Notes: a model not told the origin generated them from the sequence alone. Positions 1 to 12,340 are shown, counted from the stretch's first letter. The stretch: 64,000 nucleotides of DNA from Isoetes taiwanensis (GCA_021234155.1 JAJEKV010000880.1:1-64000), one strand, 5' to 3'. Program-made: numbers and translations.

Positions 1-298
1 AAAGAAAATAAATGCAGGTTTAAGTCATGCAGGTGTTGGAAAAGATAAATAAATGTTGTGAATGGCCCTTTAATGGGGCCACATAGACATAATGCGCCAA
101 TATGGACTTCTGTCTTGAGCTTGAGCGAAGAACACTTGGCTTTGATTTATTATTTTGCGAAATTGTTGGCCGCAATTTGCAGGTCAAACAGGGCTCAAGA
201 ATTCTCTGTTTTTGATAAAAATATTCCTGTGATTTCGTTTGCAAAAGGCACCCCAGCATCTGTGGATTGCCCAGTTTGCCTCGCAAATTTTGAAGATG
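1..298 (+). pseudogene. ATL-type RING-H2 E3 ligase gene, 5' fragment interrupted by transposon
   Basis: The translation near 200-298 resembles the middle of plant ATL ubiquitin ligases: a degenerate GL- motif near 199, then IPVISFAKG, then the first half of a RING-H2 finger (VDCPVCLANFED, with the first two zinc-binding cysteines as C-P-V-C). The reading frame shifts once between the GL motif and IPVISFAKG. The ATL similarity stops at base 298, where the terminal sequence AACAAGG of a transposon begins. The rest of the finger (RILPTCNHAF) resumes at 20786 after 20.5 kb of inserted DNA. ATL proteins are membrane-anchored E3 ligases of roughly 150-400 residues. The transmembrane part is not recognisable in bases 1-196 and may lie outside the window. 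No function can remain at this locus. Confidence 0.7.
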
Positions 299-350
299 AA
301 CAAGGTTTAAAATGAAACGCACTTATTTAAGAAGTGCGTTTGAAAGATTC
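299..350 (+). repeat. E1 left terminal inverted repeat with hairpin
   Basis: The end starts AACAAGGTTTAAAATGAAAC. Just inside it, AAACGCACTT and AAGTGCGTTT form a short hairpin around ATTTAAG. The same core (GAAACGCACTTATTT) is inverted at the right end near 12690. Confidence 0.8.
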
Positions 351-770
351 CTTTATAAAAATTGAAAACTTAAAAAAAACACACAAAATAGGGAGCAAAA
401 TAGATTGTTGAGCAGTTAGCATTCGGGATACCCCCAAAAAAGCAACATTTTTAAAGCTTTTTCATTTTAAAAGGAGGGCAAAAAAAAAAATGCTTGTTTT
501 AAGGAGAGAGACATTAATTTTGATAACTCAGTAAGTATTTATTGTTAAAAACAGAAGGAAATATAGATTGTTTTTTTGCAAGCTTAATAGAAGTACTAAG
601 AAAGTCAAACATTGGAAAGACAAAGAGTGTGAAATCCTGGAGCAAGAAAGAGTTGTTTCAATTAAGCATTGTTAGAGAGACAAAGCTTTCAGTTTAAAAA
701 TCTTCATCAAAATAAATTATAATATTACTTAGCACATAGTTTACAATGGAAGTAGTTAAGAACTCTGTCT

Positions 771-784
771 GTATAAATTTATAC
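771..784. repeat. Palindrome GTATAAATTTATAC at the methyltransferase stop codon
   Basis: A perfect 14-bp palindrome covering the stop codon of the minus-strand methyltransferase gene. The same palindrome is found at the equivalent place in E2 (about 13183-13196). Confidence 0.85.
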
Positions 785-2655
785 GAGAGGTGGCTCTTCC
801 CAGTCCACAGGACTCTCGTAACCCCCAGGATCTGGCTCTTGCGAGCTTACAACACCAGAGACGCCTTTTTCTGATTCGAGTCCTACAGGCACAGGCGGTT
901 TCTCTGGCTCAGGCACCACAGGCTCCAAGTCGACAAACTCCACCTCCTCATCTCTTCTTCCTGTAAGTGGAGGCTGTATTTCTGTGTAAGTGCCCTTAGC
1001 ATCGCTGGCACCGTTCTTTGCTCCCAGTTCCTCGTTTTCATCAGGAAAGGATTCACAAGAGCTTATCCTGGTTCTGATGAAGCTTACTTTATCTGGGTCA
1101 ATGTCGACAGAGACGACATTGCGCCCCTGCTTAAGGGCACAAACTGCTGTGGTGCCTGATCCAGAAAAGGCATCTAGGATCCAGTCTCCAGGCCGAGAAA
1201 ACCATTGTATCAAATTATTAATAAGCATTTGTGGTTTCGATATTGGGACACCACAAATACTTTTTGTGGGTCTCTTTAATTCGCAAAACGGTAGGAACCG
1301 AAATGCATTGCGGGGAGGAGTCTTTTCATTCGCGTGTTAAAATGAACCATGGTTTTTTGGCGTCCGTATTTAAAACCTATATGAAAAACTAGTACTTGTT
1401 GCCAGCCGGGCTTTGGGCATAAGTTAAAGCCGCAGAATGTTTTGGCTAAAAGAAAATGAGAAACGCGTACAGTAATAATCTAACCTCTGCATTATAACAA
1501 AAAAGGTTACTTAAAAGAAACCTTCATGTTAGATAGTGTTGTGTGTGTTGGTATATCCGAAAACTTTGAGCAGAATACGATGGTGGTCGTACATAGCAAT
1601 TTTGAGTGGGAATAAAGTGTTAATCTAAACAGGTTTTAAGGTGATGCTATAGTCAAAGTCGATAACTTTTTGTACTTGTTGCTCTTTAGTCTCCAGTTCT
1701 TACATCTTCTTCAAGCTTGTCATAGATGAGTGCTTGCTTGCTTCTCGTGTGGTGTGATAGGTTATTTGGTATGATGCTTGGTGTGGAGATTAATTGTCTT
1801 GTTTGATTCTATAGTTTATTACACATAAAGTTGGAGAAAACATAGTTTTTCAAAGTAGCTCATGTTTGTAGGCTTAAAGGTTTTTAGTTTCAACTTTATT
1901 TTTCTGAGTAGCTCTTGTTTCTAAGAGTAGCTATTGTTTCTAGGCTTAAAGTTTTGAGTGCTCTCTATTTTTTTTTTTTAATTGTGGTCGGTGCTTTTAG
2001 AGCAATGGTCACTATTTTTCTGACTATTTGTCTGCTTGACTTCCATTCTTCCACCTCTTCTAGGTGATTCATCCAAAAGCTGTTATAATCTAAGATTTTA
2101 ACTTTCTATAAACCCAGCAAAATGATTTTCTAAAATGATTTATCATCCCTACCATATGCAGGCTTCATATACCCCCAGTGATAGAACTTACATTATCAGC
2201 CAATACTACGGAGTTCAAGAACCATGTGCATTATCTTAAATTAATGTTAAGTGAAAGAAACAATACACTACTTAGAAACTTACATCCCCGAGGACCCAAG
2301 CTCTAAAGCAAAAGAAACAATGCAAGACCCCCTCAAAATTGTATCCCCCAAAACTCAACCTCTAGCAACTCACAGACACTACTATCAATTACATTAACTT
2401 GGTGCTTGGTGCAAATAATACATTGCATTATAGAAAAAATCCCCGCGTTGCAGGGCTATAAGGCGATTGTTATGAGACAGTTGCTAGACTATAAGGCGGT
2501 TTATAAGCATTGCTATTTTGTACACAACTCCATGTGTGCGCAAAGAGAAAAGATGAGAAAATAAGACTTCATATATTGCCAACATTATTCAGATGATTTA
2601 TTGGCTAATTCATTCCTGCTGAAGGGACCACTATGCCCCTATCTCTCTTTCATCC

Positions 2656-3245
2656 ATGTTATGTAGACATCAGGTGTTCTATCTTCCTGGTTCATTGGAT
2701 GTTAATGCATTGGATGTTAATGAGAAGATTATAAACAATGAAAATCGTGAGGCACCACCGCGTTACATCTGGGGCAGAAAAGATGACTGGACTAGCTGCC
2801 ATAAAAAGATAGCAACCAAGCATGACCATATGAATGGTGTAGCTTTCGTTTGATGGAATGTGTTTTTACAGGTGCTCTTGCAAATTTGGTGGCTCTAACT
2901 ACTGGGGAAGTGAGGAATTTCAAAAGGCGTCAAAGTTCTGATTCAAGACACAATCAAGATAACTGTGAACCAACATTTAAGCACGGAAGAAGTCATCAGC
3001 ATGAGAACACGTCTCACAACCAACAACATTATGGTAAAGCAGGCAGGTCTGGCAGCTGCTGCCTCCTTCACTGCTTGCTCCTCCGGTCCTCGATCAAGCA
3101 CAGGGAATTTGAAGGACAGGGGCCAATTGTCCCGGATATGGGCTTGGCTATGGTGACGAAGCAAAGCAGTGCAATGCATGCTCTTGATGCTTCAGGTAAC
3201 TGCAAAGAAAGTAGAGCAAGAAAAAAGTTACGAATTGTTACCTAA
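2656..3245 (+). other. Weak reading frames inside Helitron 1
   Basis: Two overlapping open stretches (2656-2853 and 2850-3245) lie in the Helitron interior. They show no motif I recognise and no supporting context. They could be exon debris from captured genes or chance frames. Confidence 0.15.
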
Positions 3246-3799
3246 CACTGCAAGGAAGTAGAGGAAGGCAAAATACCTTTCTTGTCGTCTTTGTATAACT
3301 GCACAGAGATCCAGCACTGTTTGTAGATCTGCAGCTTTGACAATGGATAATTAATCTATGTCTGCCATCTCTAGCAACTTGAATTCTAAAGTTCATAATT
3401 CTAAAAAATGGATTTTCTGCTTTAAGCTAAGCATATACGGGCGAAAGAAGAAAAGAATGGTACCTTCTTCAGGACCTCATAGAGAGGTTAGAGCAAGCAG
3501 AGGTGGGCAAATACGATCCAATAAAGTTGGGGGTATCTTCCTCCTTAAATCCAGCTCCACTTCCTAAAGGATGTTGTGCATTGTACTAAAAAATGCACCC
3601 TGTTGCAAAGTTCAATAATAGAAGTACATGTTTTTTGCAGACATTTGCCAAAGTGAGTGTGCCTATACCATATGCCAGTATACTATCTATTCTATGTGAT
3701 TCACACCAATCAAAATTGGGCCTGCCAGTGACACCAGCAGCAGTGAACACATGAGTAGGTTCACAATGATCGTGTCAGCTTCAAGTTGTTGCCTGTTTT

Positions 3800-4340
3800 C
3801 TAGACCCAGCTCATACACAAAATATGGTAACAAAAAACGTGCAGCTTTTTTGAATTATGCCAAGGGCATGTATGAAAAATGGCATAGCTGCATTTCCTGA
3901 AACATATCAAGGGCATCAGCCAGGCACGCCAAGTGTAGATAATGTAAAAACAAAAGCATAAACATTTCCCTAAACCTCTCCTACAGAGTGCTTTGAGGGA
4001 AAGCAGACCTGCAATTAGAACACGAACTCCAGATGTAAGTTTAAAGATAACTGCTTCGGTGAAGATCATCAGAGGCAATACCAAGTAGAAACAAAAATGT
4101 TAGATCTGCCAAATTCGATGGAAAAAACAGAGGAAATGGAGACCTGCTTGAAATTTGTATAGAATGTGAGATTACCAGGAATGCAGCAAAGATTCCAGAG
4201 TGTTCTGCTATATGAGACCCTTGGGCTAAGGCTCTTGTTACAGCTCCAGTAAATGCGCCGACTGCAAAGAATTTTCCCTTGGTGTTTCAATAACTGTGGG
4301 CCAAGCTATGCACGCTCCAATTGCTTGCCCACAATCTGGT
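3800..4340 (-). pseudogene. Possible captured gene fragment in Helitron 1
   Basis: On the minus strand this stretch gives short, hydrophobic, gene-like peptides interrupted by frameshifts, for example FFAVGAFTGAVTRALAQG and GIFAAFLV near 4180-4270 and a hydrophobic run near 3800-4084. It may be part of a plant membrane-protein gene picked up by the Helitron. The 5' UTR-like, T-rich segment at 5040-5150 fits the start of a captured transcript. I do not recognise the family and assign no function. Confidence 0.3.
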
Positions 4341-5360
4341 ATTTTTTTTGGGTATTCTATACCCGTTGCAGTCTTTTGTGAATTCATGCGACAGCATTAG
4401 CAGAACAACCGGATGCAGTCTGAATGTTTCTTTCTTTCTTATATCTAAGCCTTAAATGCAAAGCTGGGTTTAAACTTGGGGCTTCTAATCAAATCTGTAT
4501 ATAGATTTCAGAACGTTGCAAAAATCAAATGGATTTATGGGGGCCAAAGCGTTTCTAGGATTTGCAAGCATAGTCAGGCATGATGAAATGTCAACAGCGA
4601 AAACCATAACTAACCGGGCTCTAAAAGATCCATTGTGCATAGCTAACCGAGCTCAAGAAGCTCAAGCCACAGATCAGCCACAGAATGCTTATAATCAAAA
4701 ACCTTATGAATAAGCAAGCAGTGCTGGGCAACTTCTTCTGCAGTCTTGAAAGATCCCAACCAATGTCTGGTTTTCTGAAACCGATCAATGAATCTTGATA
4801 CTGGTATGAAAGCTCTGCGAATGAGAAAATGCTCGCTCAGTCATTTCTGGCCAGTTTTGGCCTGAACAAAATTCGCCACAGTTAGGCCCTTGTCGAAGAT
4901 ATTTACCTGACCATCAGTGCCATGCCGTTTTGCATCATGATAAAGCCATCATGGTTGTGATATGGACATAGTATACCTGAGGCAGCTGCTATCTCCTCCA
5001 CTTCTCGCTCCTCCGATCCTCGATCAAGCACCCTAAATCTGCCTTCGTCTTCTTGAATCGGCTATTCTTAGGGTTTACTTGCCCTTTTTTTTATATTTTT
5101 TGGACGTCACTTTTTTAGCCCTTTTTTTAACGCCACTTTTTAGCCCTAAGATTGGATCATGAAATCTCGGCCGTCGAATTTAGGGCGTGGTCCATTACTT
5201 GCACTAAAACATTATAATATAAGATGCTCGAAACAGCTCACTAAGCGCGGACCACCACCATGACCTGGACGCTTTGTTTTAAGCCCTCAAAGCAATATAG
5301 AAATTAGAAATTAGTAAAAAGAAAACAAGGAAAAAATAAGTTAGCCCAAGAAGGTGTGGC

Positions 5361-5526
5361 AGATAAACTTATACCACGGTTGCCCTTCTTCAGATAAATT
5401 TATACCATTTGCATAAGAAGTCAGTATAAATTTATCTGCACATTGCCTTGTCAGATAAATTTATACCACGGTTGTTCCAACCTTTAAAATTTAAACCTTA
5501 AGGCGGATGTGGTATAAATTTATACC
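5361..5526. repeat. Palindrome cluster 1 in E1 intron
   Basis: Five full or partial copies of GGTATAAATTTATACC, starting near 5361, 5391, 5424, 5452 and 5511. They lie just after the predicted minus-strand splice donor near 5556. The copy at 5511-5526 is perfect. Confidence 0.85.
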
Positions 5527-6561
5527 GTGGAGTTACCGTGTAAAACAAAAACGCATTGTGAAGCTTACCAAACGCAGGTGCCGGGCTTACGGATAAAGCT
5601 CCCATAGGTTTAAGCACCTACATCGTCGGGTTGGGGTGGAATGAAAATGATGACCCTCCGGTTTTTCGGGGATGTCGGACTTCTTTGAGGCCATCCAGAA
5701 AGACCTGGGACAGACGTGAGTGAAAAGCCTCCTCATCAAAAAGCGCTATCCTTTATTTTAAATCCATAAGGATATAAAATGTTGCTTGTCTAAAAGAGTC
5801 CCCTGGCTTTTGTACAATCACCCTCAACAACACTTTGTATTGGACGCCCCGACCAAATGTGGTAAATCTCTCATATGTACAATCAAACCGGAAGTGGCGA
5901 CCTCTCTACCCCCATTCAATTGCCTTTAACCTTTGCCTCTCTTCCTTGGCCTTACGAAACGTGTTCAAAAAAATCCAGTGGGTAGCCCCTTCTTCTTGTT
6001 ACGAAGAGTAATGTGAGACAAAGGCACAAACACATAACATATTTTTGCATAACTTACCAAACTAATCGGTTAATCAAGCAGGTTTCTAATGATACTATCT
6101 CATTGGTACAACTTGGGTACAAAAGTTTGCACTCCTCCCATCTTCTAGGTTGAGCTGCTTCATTAACTTCTACCGGGCAAGTGACAATGTCTTTCCGACG
6201 CAAAGGGAAAAATATTGTAAGACAAAAAGGTAGAAAAAAAAACATGGCATAGCAAGTGAGGCTTACGTTTTAGCTTCCTTTGGCCATCTCGTCTAATGTG
6301 AATTCTTTGGCAAACTACTTTTTCCAACAGGCGAACAAATATTTCTTTGCTTTTAAGACCACAGAATGCGGTCGGTGGTACAATGCTCATATTTTTTGTT
6401 TTGATTCACCACCTTTCTTTGGTTTCTTTCCTGCGTCTTTAGCTTGTTCTTTGAGCTCCCATCTTGAACATACAAAAAATTCTTTCTTGAAGATCCCACA
6501 CCAGTAAATGGTCAAACGAAGTTTAGTCTTGAATGGCGTAAGAGGATGGGCCGACGGCTTA

Positions 6562-6735
6562 ACACGGTATAAATTTATACAGGTGCACGGTCAGCGCAGA
6601 TAAATTTATACCGCGTGCGGTCAGCGGATATCATACAGGCGACGATAAATTTATATTACACCGTGACAGCTGTGATAAATTTATATCTGCGCTGACGGCA
6701 CTGTGTATAAATTTATCTGCGCCGCAACGCATGAA
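6562..6735. repeat. Palindrome cluster 2 in E1 intron
   Basis: About six full or partial copies of the same palindrome within 175 bp, downstream (on the minus strand) of the donor near 6805. Sequence between copies is GC-richer (CGGTCAGCGC and similar). Confidence 0.85.
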
Positions 6736-7635
6736 TTTCTATACCACTAGGCTATTACAAGATTCTAACCACGCTAAACATACTCGTAAGATTGAATTGA
6801 ATCTTTTACTTACTTGACCATCTCTCAAAGCGAAAGGAAAGTAGTTATCGTATTGCTTGACGACCATAATGGGCTTCTTATCAGAATCATAGCTCGAGGC
6901 AACACTCGTCACACGGGCTTCTCGAAGCTCTTGAAGCTTATTCTTCGTTTTTTTTTTTGAAGTCCTCCATGCATTTGTTTGAACTCCACGTACTCTCGAT
7001 GCATGAATCGGATCTTATCTATTAGGCTCATTTTAACCCGAAAGTCATTGTCAAGATTGTGACTTCTGGCAATGACTTTTTGCCTCTTAAATGCGTGGAC
7101 ACCCACGTAAATATGGGCTTCCACGCTTTTCCCACACCTCGTTACGGGTTTCCTCCTTTGAGAGTTCTTTTCTAGCCTTGTAGCCGTATTGTGCCTCAAG
7201 GGCGAGTAGGTGTAATCTTCAAGTCCGCTTTTTTTGTAATCCCGCAATCGATTGCATTGACTTCTATCAACCATAACAACTAGAGGCTTACATACAGCAT
7301 GAGGATTTCTTTCTCATTCTTTGCTTAAGAATGGCCACATGTGCCGCTGTACAACTTTTCGACCGCCGCAAGACTTTTCGACCCCATCTTCATTTTTGGT
7401 GGCCTCTTGATAGTGCTTAGTGTCAAAGAAATGGTTTGTTTGAGTTTGGTTTCATTTGGTTTCATTACTTACCCGGGCTTTGAGAATGATATATACGCTC
7501 CGGGGAGCCAGACCTCAAGCCTGCTTTGACTCCTCTATAGTCAAGGGCTTTGTTTTTCTAGATTTTTTCTTGGTAGGAGGTTGTATCTAGTACCGAAGGG
7601 AATGCTTCCTACCCTTTCCCTTCAGTGTTGACCGG

Positions 7636-7790
7636 GTTCCTCCTCTTCCTCTTCCTCTTCCTCTTCCTCTTCCTCTTCCTCTTCCTCTTCTTCCTCTTCC
7701 TCTTCCTCTTCCTCTTCCCTTCCTCTTCCTCTTCCCTGTTCCTCTTCCTCTTTCCTCTTCCCTTCTACCTCTTCCTCTACTACTTCCTCT
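7636..7790 (-). repeat. CTTCCT hexamer tract encoding poly-Glu
   Basis: A (CTCTTC)n-type microsatellite. On the minus strand it encodes an acidic run of about 28 Glu inside a methyltransferase-gene exon that continues into VEEEVEG and VLVKGLWYPRS. E2 has only a short version at 16150-16180, so the tract differs in length between copies. Confidence 0.8.
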
Positions 7791-7907
7791 TCGATACTAC
7801 GGGGGTACCATAGACCCTTGACCAACACTTTTTCGTCGTACAAACGCTATTGACATCAAAATTTCTACTAGATCACGTCTCAGAATGCGGGGTTATGTTA
7901 AGAGGCC

Positions 7908-7924
7908 CGGCGGTATAAATTTAT
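7908..7924. repeat. Single intronic palindrome copy in E1
   Basis: One copy (GGTATAAATTTATCGG) just after the predicted minus-strand donor near 7948. The equivalent E2 copy is near 16311. Confidence 0.7.
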
Positions 7925-8529
7925 CGGAAAGCACCTAAGAATAACTTACAAAGCCGTTCTTGTAATTGTCCGAAATGTAATCGTGCATGTCTTTAGGCTT
8001 GCACATGCTTATTTTAAACATTCTAGTATTCGAACATAGTAGGCGGGGCCCTTGTCATGGTTGCACCGCATTAGAACTTCATCATCGTTCTCTCAGAGCA
8101 ACAAGTTTCATAATTTCGCCGGCCGGGGTAATAATCATCGGACTTGAACTTGCCCCTTCCCTAATTTATTGCACAAAATAGGCAGTGCGTGACGCTGGGT
8201 TTGCTCTCTTGCCCCACGTGGACGCACCAAGTCCGATCCTTAAGTTCATAAGTCGGTGGCTCGGTGGTGCAGCCTTTGATGATGACCACGAAAGCACAAA
8301 CTTGATCTTAGGGCTGGAAAACGCAAAAAAAACCATTTTTACATAAGAATATTAACCTTTTCGAAGTTTTGAAACACAAAAACAAGAGAAAAAGAGGATG
8401 AAAGGGCATAAAATCCACACTAAATTAACACTTTATTTGTGTCATTTGTTGGAAACACAACAATATTACGAAAATATTAAGGTTCGGGACCATTCGTTGA
8501 GCACTAGACATCAAAATCTGGAAATAATT

Positions 8530-8780
8530 CTGAACGGTATAAATTTATGGCGGCTTTCGAGCACAAAGGCATTATAAATTTATACCGATCATGCTTGAGG
8601 CGGTATAAATTTATACCGGCTCGTGTTGAAGGCACGATATAAATTTATACGCCCTTGTACCGGCGGTATAATTTATACGGGCTCGAAACACTAGCGGTAT
8701 ATATAAATTTATACCGCCGAGCACAAAGGCGTATAAATTTTCACCGATCGAGTCTCGTCATCCGGTATAAATTTATGGGG
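8530..8780. repeat. Palindrome cluster 3 in E1 intron
   Basis: Eight full or partial copies of GGTATAAATTTATACC spaced about 30-35 bp apart. They are separated by GC-rich linkers such as GGCTCGAGCAC. They follow the minus-strand donor near 8838. Confidence 0.85.
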
Positions 8781-9035
8781 CTAACACTCTAACAGATTAA
8801 AACAAAAGAAACTAAAAGCGATGCGGAAAAGTAGACTTACGTGGCCATGGACTGTATGAACTAGCGTATAGAGGTTCGGAGAGCAAATAAGAGGGGTATA
8901 TAAATGGACCTTGGCGCCTTGACTCCTACTGGCATTATATGGAAAATAGGGTGGCCGTGTAGGCCAAAGTACCCCCGCTAAGTCGTTTAGGTATAAGCGT
9001 TTCTCCCATAAAGATTCAAACAAGTGTCTATGAGT

Positions 9036-9195
9036 TTAAGTATAAATTTATCCGTGTCTTCCTCCTCTTTGTATAAATTTATACCATCTCTATATAAATT
9101 TATACTGATCTGCGGCTACAAGTTTGCCTTCTACGTAAAAATTTATACCATGCACTATGTAAGCTTTTACCGTCTGTATTAAAGGTATAAATTTA
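9036..9195. repeat. Palindrome cluster 4 in E1 intron
   Basis: Five full or partial copies of the TATAAATTTATA palindrome. They follow the minus-strand donor near 9210, which is probably the first intron of the gene. Confidence 0.8.
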
Positions 9196-9573
9196 GGTGA
9201 CTTGGCCTTACCTTTACGAGTATGGCCAGAAAAAAAATTGGAAACCTCCAACTGCTCGCGAGGGCTTCCCTCCAATGACATTCACACCCCTCAACCGGAC
9301 ACCGAAAGTAGTTTCAAATGCTCGGGCCGATATTCAAACCCCCAGCTCATGGATCTTACTCCCAGCACGACCACCTCGGCTTCCACCACGATTCAATTTA
9401 CTCCACCACACCACCTGCTCTGAACGTCGTTTGCCCCCACCAATGCATTTTACTCCACCCCACGGTCTAGAGATTCGGACTACCTCCTCCACTTCATTTT
9501 AGCACGTAAGCCCTTAGTCCACCATAGGCTAAATCCTGGGAGGCAAATCACGCCAACCCATCAATTTCGCTAC

Positions 9574-12340
9574 ATGGTACTACAACAAGTGGGGGCAATG
9601 ACATGCAACTCCTCTGCTTTCACGACACCCAGAGCTGGTCAACTACGTCACCAACCTCGACACTTTTTCCTAGGGAGAGGGAGCACACCTCCCTCGGGAC
9701 TTGCACACACCAAACCTATCAAAGCATCTACAAGTACACCTCAAGTTGATCTCTTAGACGAAGAAACACCTCATGTTGATGTCTCCCGGGCGAGGACCTA
9801 CCAAAGCCACAAGACTCAATGTTGAATTCAAAGCCCCCGCAAGTAAGAATCTTCAAGTTTAACTTTACACAAGAAAGCATGTACAATACAACCTGTTAGA
9901 AGAAAAGAAACTCATGGATCTAGGCTCACTTTAAGGGCAACACATACAAAATCTTGTTGTTCCTCAACGTTGTTTGCTTAAGATTGGACTAAAGGAATTG
10001 AGGTTGATTCGTGATAGTTGCCAGTTCAATGACTCTGCTGACCAAAGGGGCTACTTAGCCTTCAATATTAGGCCAGATGATGGTGAGAAGTTTACTTTAC
10101 AGGTGGTGGCCAGGCCGTCTGTCAAACGGCCTTCAAATTGATTCATGCTTTAGGCAGCAGAATTTAATTTGACCGCCTAAAGAAAAGGCTTGACAAGAAT
10201 CCGGACATTAATGACTACATTCATTGAGGCATAACCAGAATTCATGCCCTTCAATGTGTCTCTGGATGGAAGGTTTCTTTAAGGAGTCTTGTGAGAAACT
10301 CCTAATAGCCCTATGTACCACTTGAGTGACAATTTCCGCGAAAACAAGAAGTCTAACGATAATTATAAGGAGATGTGTATTGAGGCTGGAGAACGCTTTG
10401 TTATGCGCTACTCTTACTTCATCGCGGCTCGAAAAAAAGAGTTTTCTCGTGGCCATTCCTAGAAAGCATAGGATGCATTTTGTGCTACATGCTCTCTGAA
10501 TTAAAAAGCTTCGGAGACAAAATGCAAAGGACACTTCACACTAAAAGTAAGCTTCAGGGCGATGTTCTTGCCTAGTTCTACTTAAAAGTAGGTTTTTCCT
10601 AAACATATTTTCATTTCGATGGATGCATTGGGAGAAAACCAAACCTGCCAGAGAGAACAACAATCTTTGGAAAGGAGAAAATTGACAAAACATAGGGAAG
10701 AAAAACATCGAACAACCACTCAACTACATATCGGTTGTTATTGATGGAATGGACTGAAGAAAGACCACCCTACCACATTTTGTCAATGTGCCTAAGGATG
10801 TCTTTAAGAAGATTTCATACATCCGCATGTTGTTGGTGCTATGGTATTTAATGGAAACTATCTTGCAAGGCATTTTTGAATTATCAAACATTCATGCTGA
10901 TCCAAATCTCACTATCACAATATTGAATAAGCTTCTTTCCAATCTAGAACATATACCACCGGTTCTCAGATCTTCAGCTAGACAACACGACAAGGAAAAA
11001 TAAGAATCGGCGTTGTTTTGCTTTGCATCGTATATACTAGTAGAGAAACAAATCTTCAAGAAGGTGAAGATTGGTTTCTGCTTGTTGGTCATACACCGCG
11101 ACCAAATTGATCAAATGTTCGATGGGTTCTCTAAACGTCTTGCTTTCGAAAAAGCTCCTATTACCAAAGAATGATTGAGGTTATCCAAGATTCCTACAAC
11201 TCGCCGGACATCGAAGTTGTTGGAAGAAACTTATGATTTCAAAGAATGGATTTTTCAAGAGATCAACTTGGGTCAGCGTGCTATTGAGCCTTTGAGAAAT
11301 ATTACATTTCAAAGATCGATCAAAATTTCACTTTTGTAGATGGCGGGGCCATCTTACAAGGAAAGATATATGCCACATCTTTGCGATGGCAAACCAGCGT
11401 GTATTCAATTCATTCGCACCATCCCAATACTAGTTTCATGCTCTCTGCAGAGCAAATGCCTCAAAAAAGCTTGGAAAGAAATCACAAAGAGTAAAAAAGG
11501 GGGAAGAGCATTTGACTCAAGCAAATCATTGGATTTTATTGAGACAAGTATTCGGGTCGTGTTTCTAACCACTTTGGGGAGGCGGATGCTTTTATGGTGG
11601 GCCCCGCTTTTTTTTTCTAAGAGCGTGATATTTTGCAAGCTTCATTACAAGGTCGAAGACCGCCACATTCAACCGGCCATCTAGGCAAACTCTCCCTCGC
11701 GCAAGTTGATAATCAAGAGGAACATGTAGAGATATTGGCTAGCTCTTCGGATGAAGATGACAGAGTCATGTACACTTGTGAGCTGACGCGACAAGACAAC
11801 AAGTTGCTTTCGAGTATCCGGTTCACCGAGATTCGAAAAGGAATGCTCATAGCTGTCCTACCGTGATAATGATGAGTCGGGAAGCCGCTCGGCTAGCTAA
11901 AAGTCTTGGAGGTAACAAGAGAGGATGGAATTCCCACTCAACTAAAAAGTGCCGATGAGAACAAATGCCGCCAAATGCTTTTAGTGGGAGTTATACTTTG
12001 GAGATGGTAAAACAAAGGAGTGGGAAAGAGAGCAAAGTCCAAAGCAAATGCTGGCGTCATAGATCTATCCGAAGTGAAGGTTCTTGCATATGACTTTGTT
12101 TCGACCTTACTAATAAGTTATTGACATGGTCACTCAAACTTTAATAAAAGGTTGACATGTGGATTAGACAAACAACCCGAGAAAGGTGGCCAAAAAGATG
12201 ATGATGGACTCACTTGTAGGCAAAGTGAGGAAGAAGATCGCTTGAGTACATCCGGTTTGAGAGTGAAGGGAGGATGAAGGCTCAAGTGATCGGGGATTAA
12301 ATGAGTCGGAGGATGAGATGCATCCCGATCTTGTCAGCAA
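9574..12340 (+). pseudogene. E1 DDE transposase-like gene (DUF7869-like), degraded
   Basis: Reading across frameshifts, the order is: an N-terminal region (VDLLDEETPHVDVS near 9745); LKKRLDKNPDIND near 10180; VVIDGMD with KTTLPHF near 10735-10780; LTITILNKLL near 10910-10940; a degenerate DN..ENKN box near 10980-11010; and VKIGF..LV..(H)RDQIDQMFDGFSKRL near 11060-11140. The tail is acidic (ASSSDEDD near 11740). These blocks match E2 and E3 copies, where the LDN..ENKN and GHTHD boxes are cleaner. The pattern of separated acidic motifs resembles RNase-H-fold transposases and the DUF7869 family as I remember it. It is therefore the likely mobilising enzyme of the element. The start codon cannot be fixed. 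The gene diverges from the methyltransferase gene, with the shared promoter region likely at 9490-9570. Confidence 0.6.

Larger units (their letters stand above)
1389..5224 (-). mobile_element. Non-autonomous Helitron inserted in the last E1 intron
   Basis: On the minus strand it starts TCTTATATTATAATG at 5224, after an A. It ends CTAG at 1392-1389, followed by T, as expected for a Helitron between A and T. A GC-rich hairpin (CCAAAGCCCGGCTGG) lies 9 nt before the CTAG. E2 lacks the whole segment: around 13775 it reads GAAAAA then TCAAACAGC, matching the two flanks of the insert. The first 80 bases at the 5' end resemble the 5' end of the second Helitron (57403-60969). No Rep/helicase is seen, so it would depend on another element. 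The interior looks like captured plant sequence. About 50 bp containing CGATCAAGCAC is repeated at about 3050-3099 and 4980-5030. Confidence 0.7.
781..9490 (-). pseudogene. E1 transposon-borne beta-class DNA methyltransferase gene, multi-exon, degraded
   Basis: Read on the minus strand, the last exon (about 1385 to 781) encodes LIQWFSRPGDWILDAFSGSG followed by TT, the SAM-binding motif I of N4-cytosine/N6-adenine methyltransferases of the PF01555 type. It then has VVSVDIDPDK and an acidic, proline-rich tail. Motif IV appears upstream in the protein near 5755-5780 as PYGFKIKD, so the order is IV then I, as in the beta class. Earlier exons have no domain I recognise. They include FALRDGQ near 6810, a stretch near 6909-7274 (MSLIDKIRFMHREYVEF), a poly-Glu stretch at 7622-7843, CKPKDMHDYISDNYKNGF near 7950, and exons near 8840-9023 and 9212-9490. 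GTAAGT-like donors on the minus strand near 9210, 8838, 7948, 7468, 7288, 6805, 6268, 6055 and 5556 mark introns. Exons carry several frameshifts. The stop codon lies inside a GTATAAATTTATAC palindrome at 771-784. It presumably modified DNA in the nucleus; the base and target site are unknown. Confidence 0.65.

Noticed and set aside
779-1228. Methyltransferase as bacterial contamination or organelle DNA
   Set aside because: It lies within inverted-repeat ends, has spliceosomal-type donors, and is repeated in E2 and the diverged E3.
7625-7813. Leu/Phe-rich plus-strand frame resembling a membrane protein
   Set aside because: It is the shadow of the CTTCCT microsatellite; the acidic minus-strand reading fits the exon.
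5361-9195. Regularly spaced palindromic repeats suggesting a CRISPR array
   Set aside because: Repeats are 14-17 bp, degenerate and irregularly spaced, linkers are short and partly similar, and the setting is a plant transposon intron.
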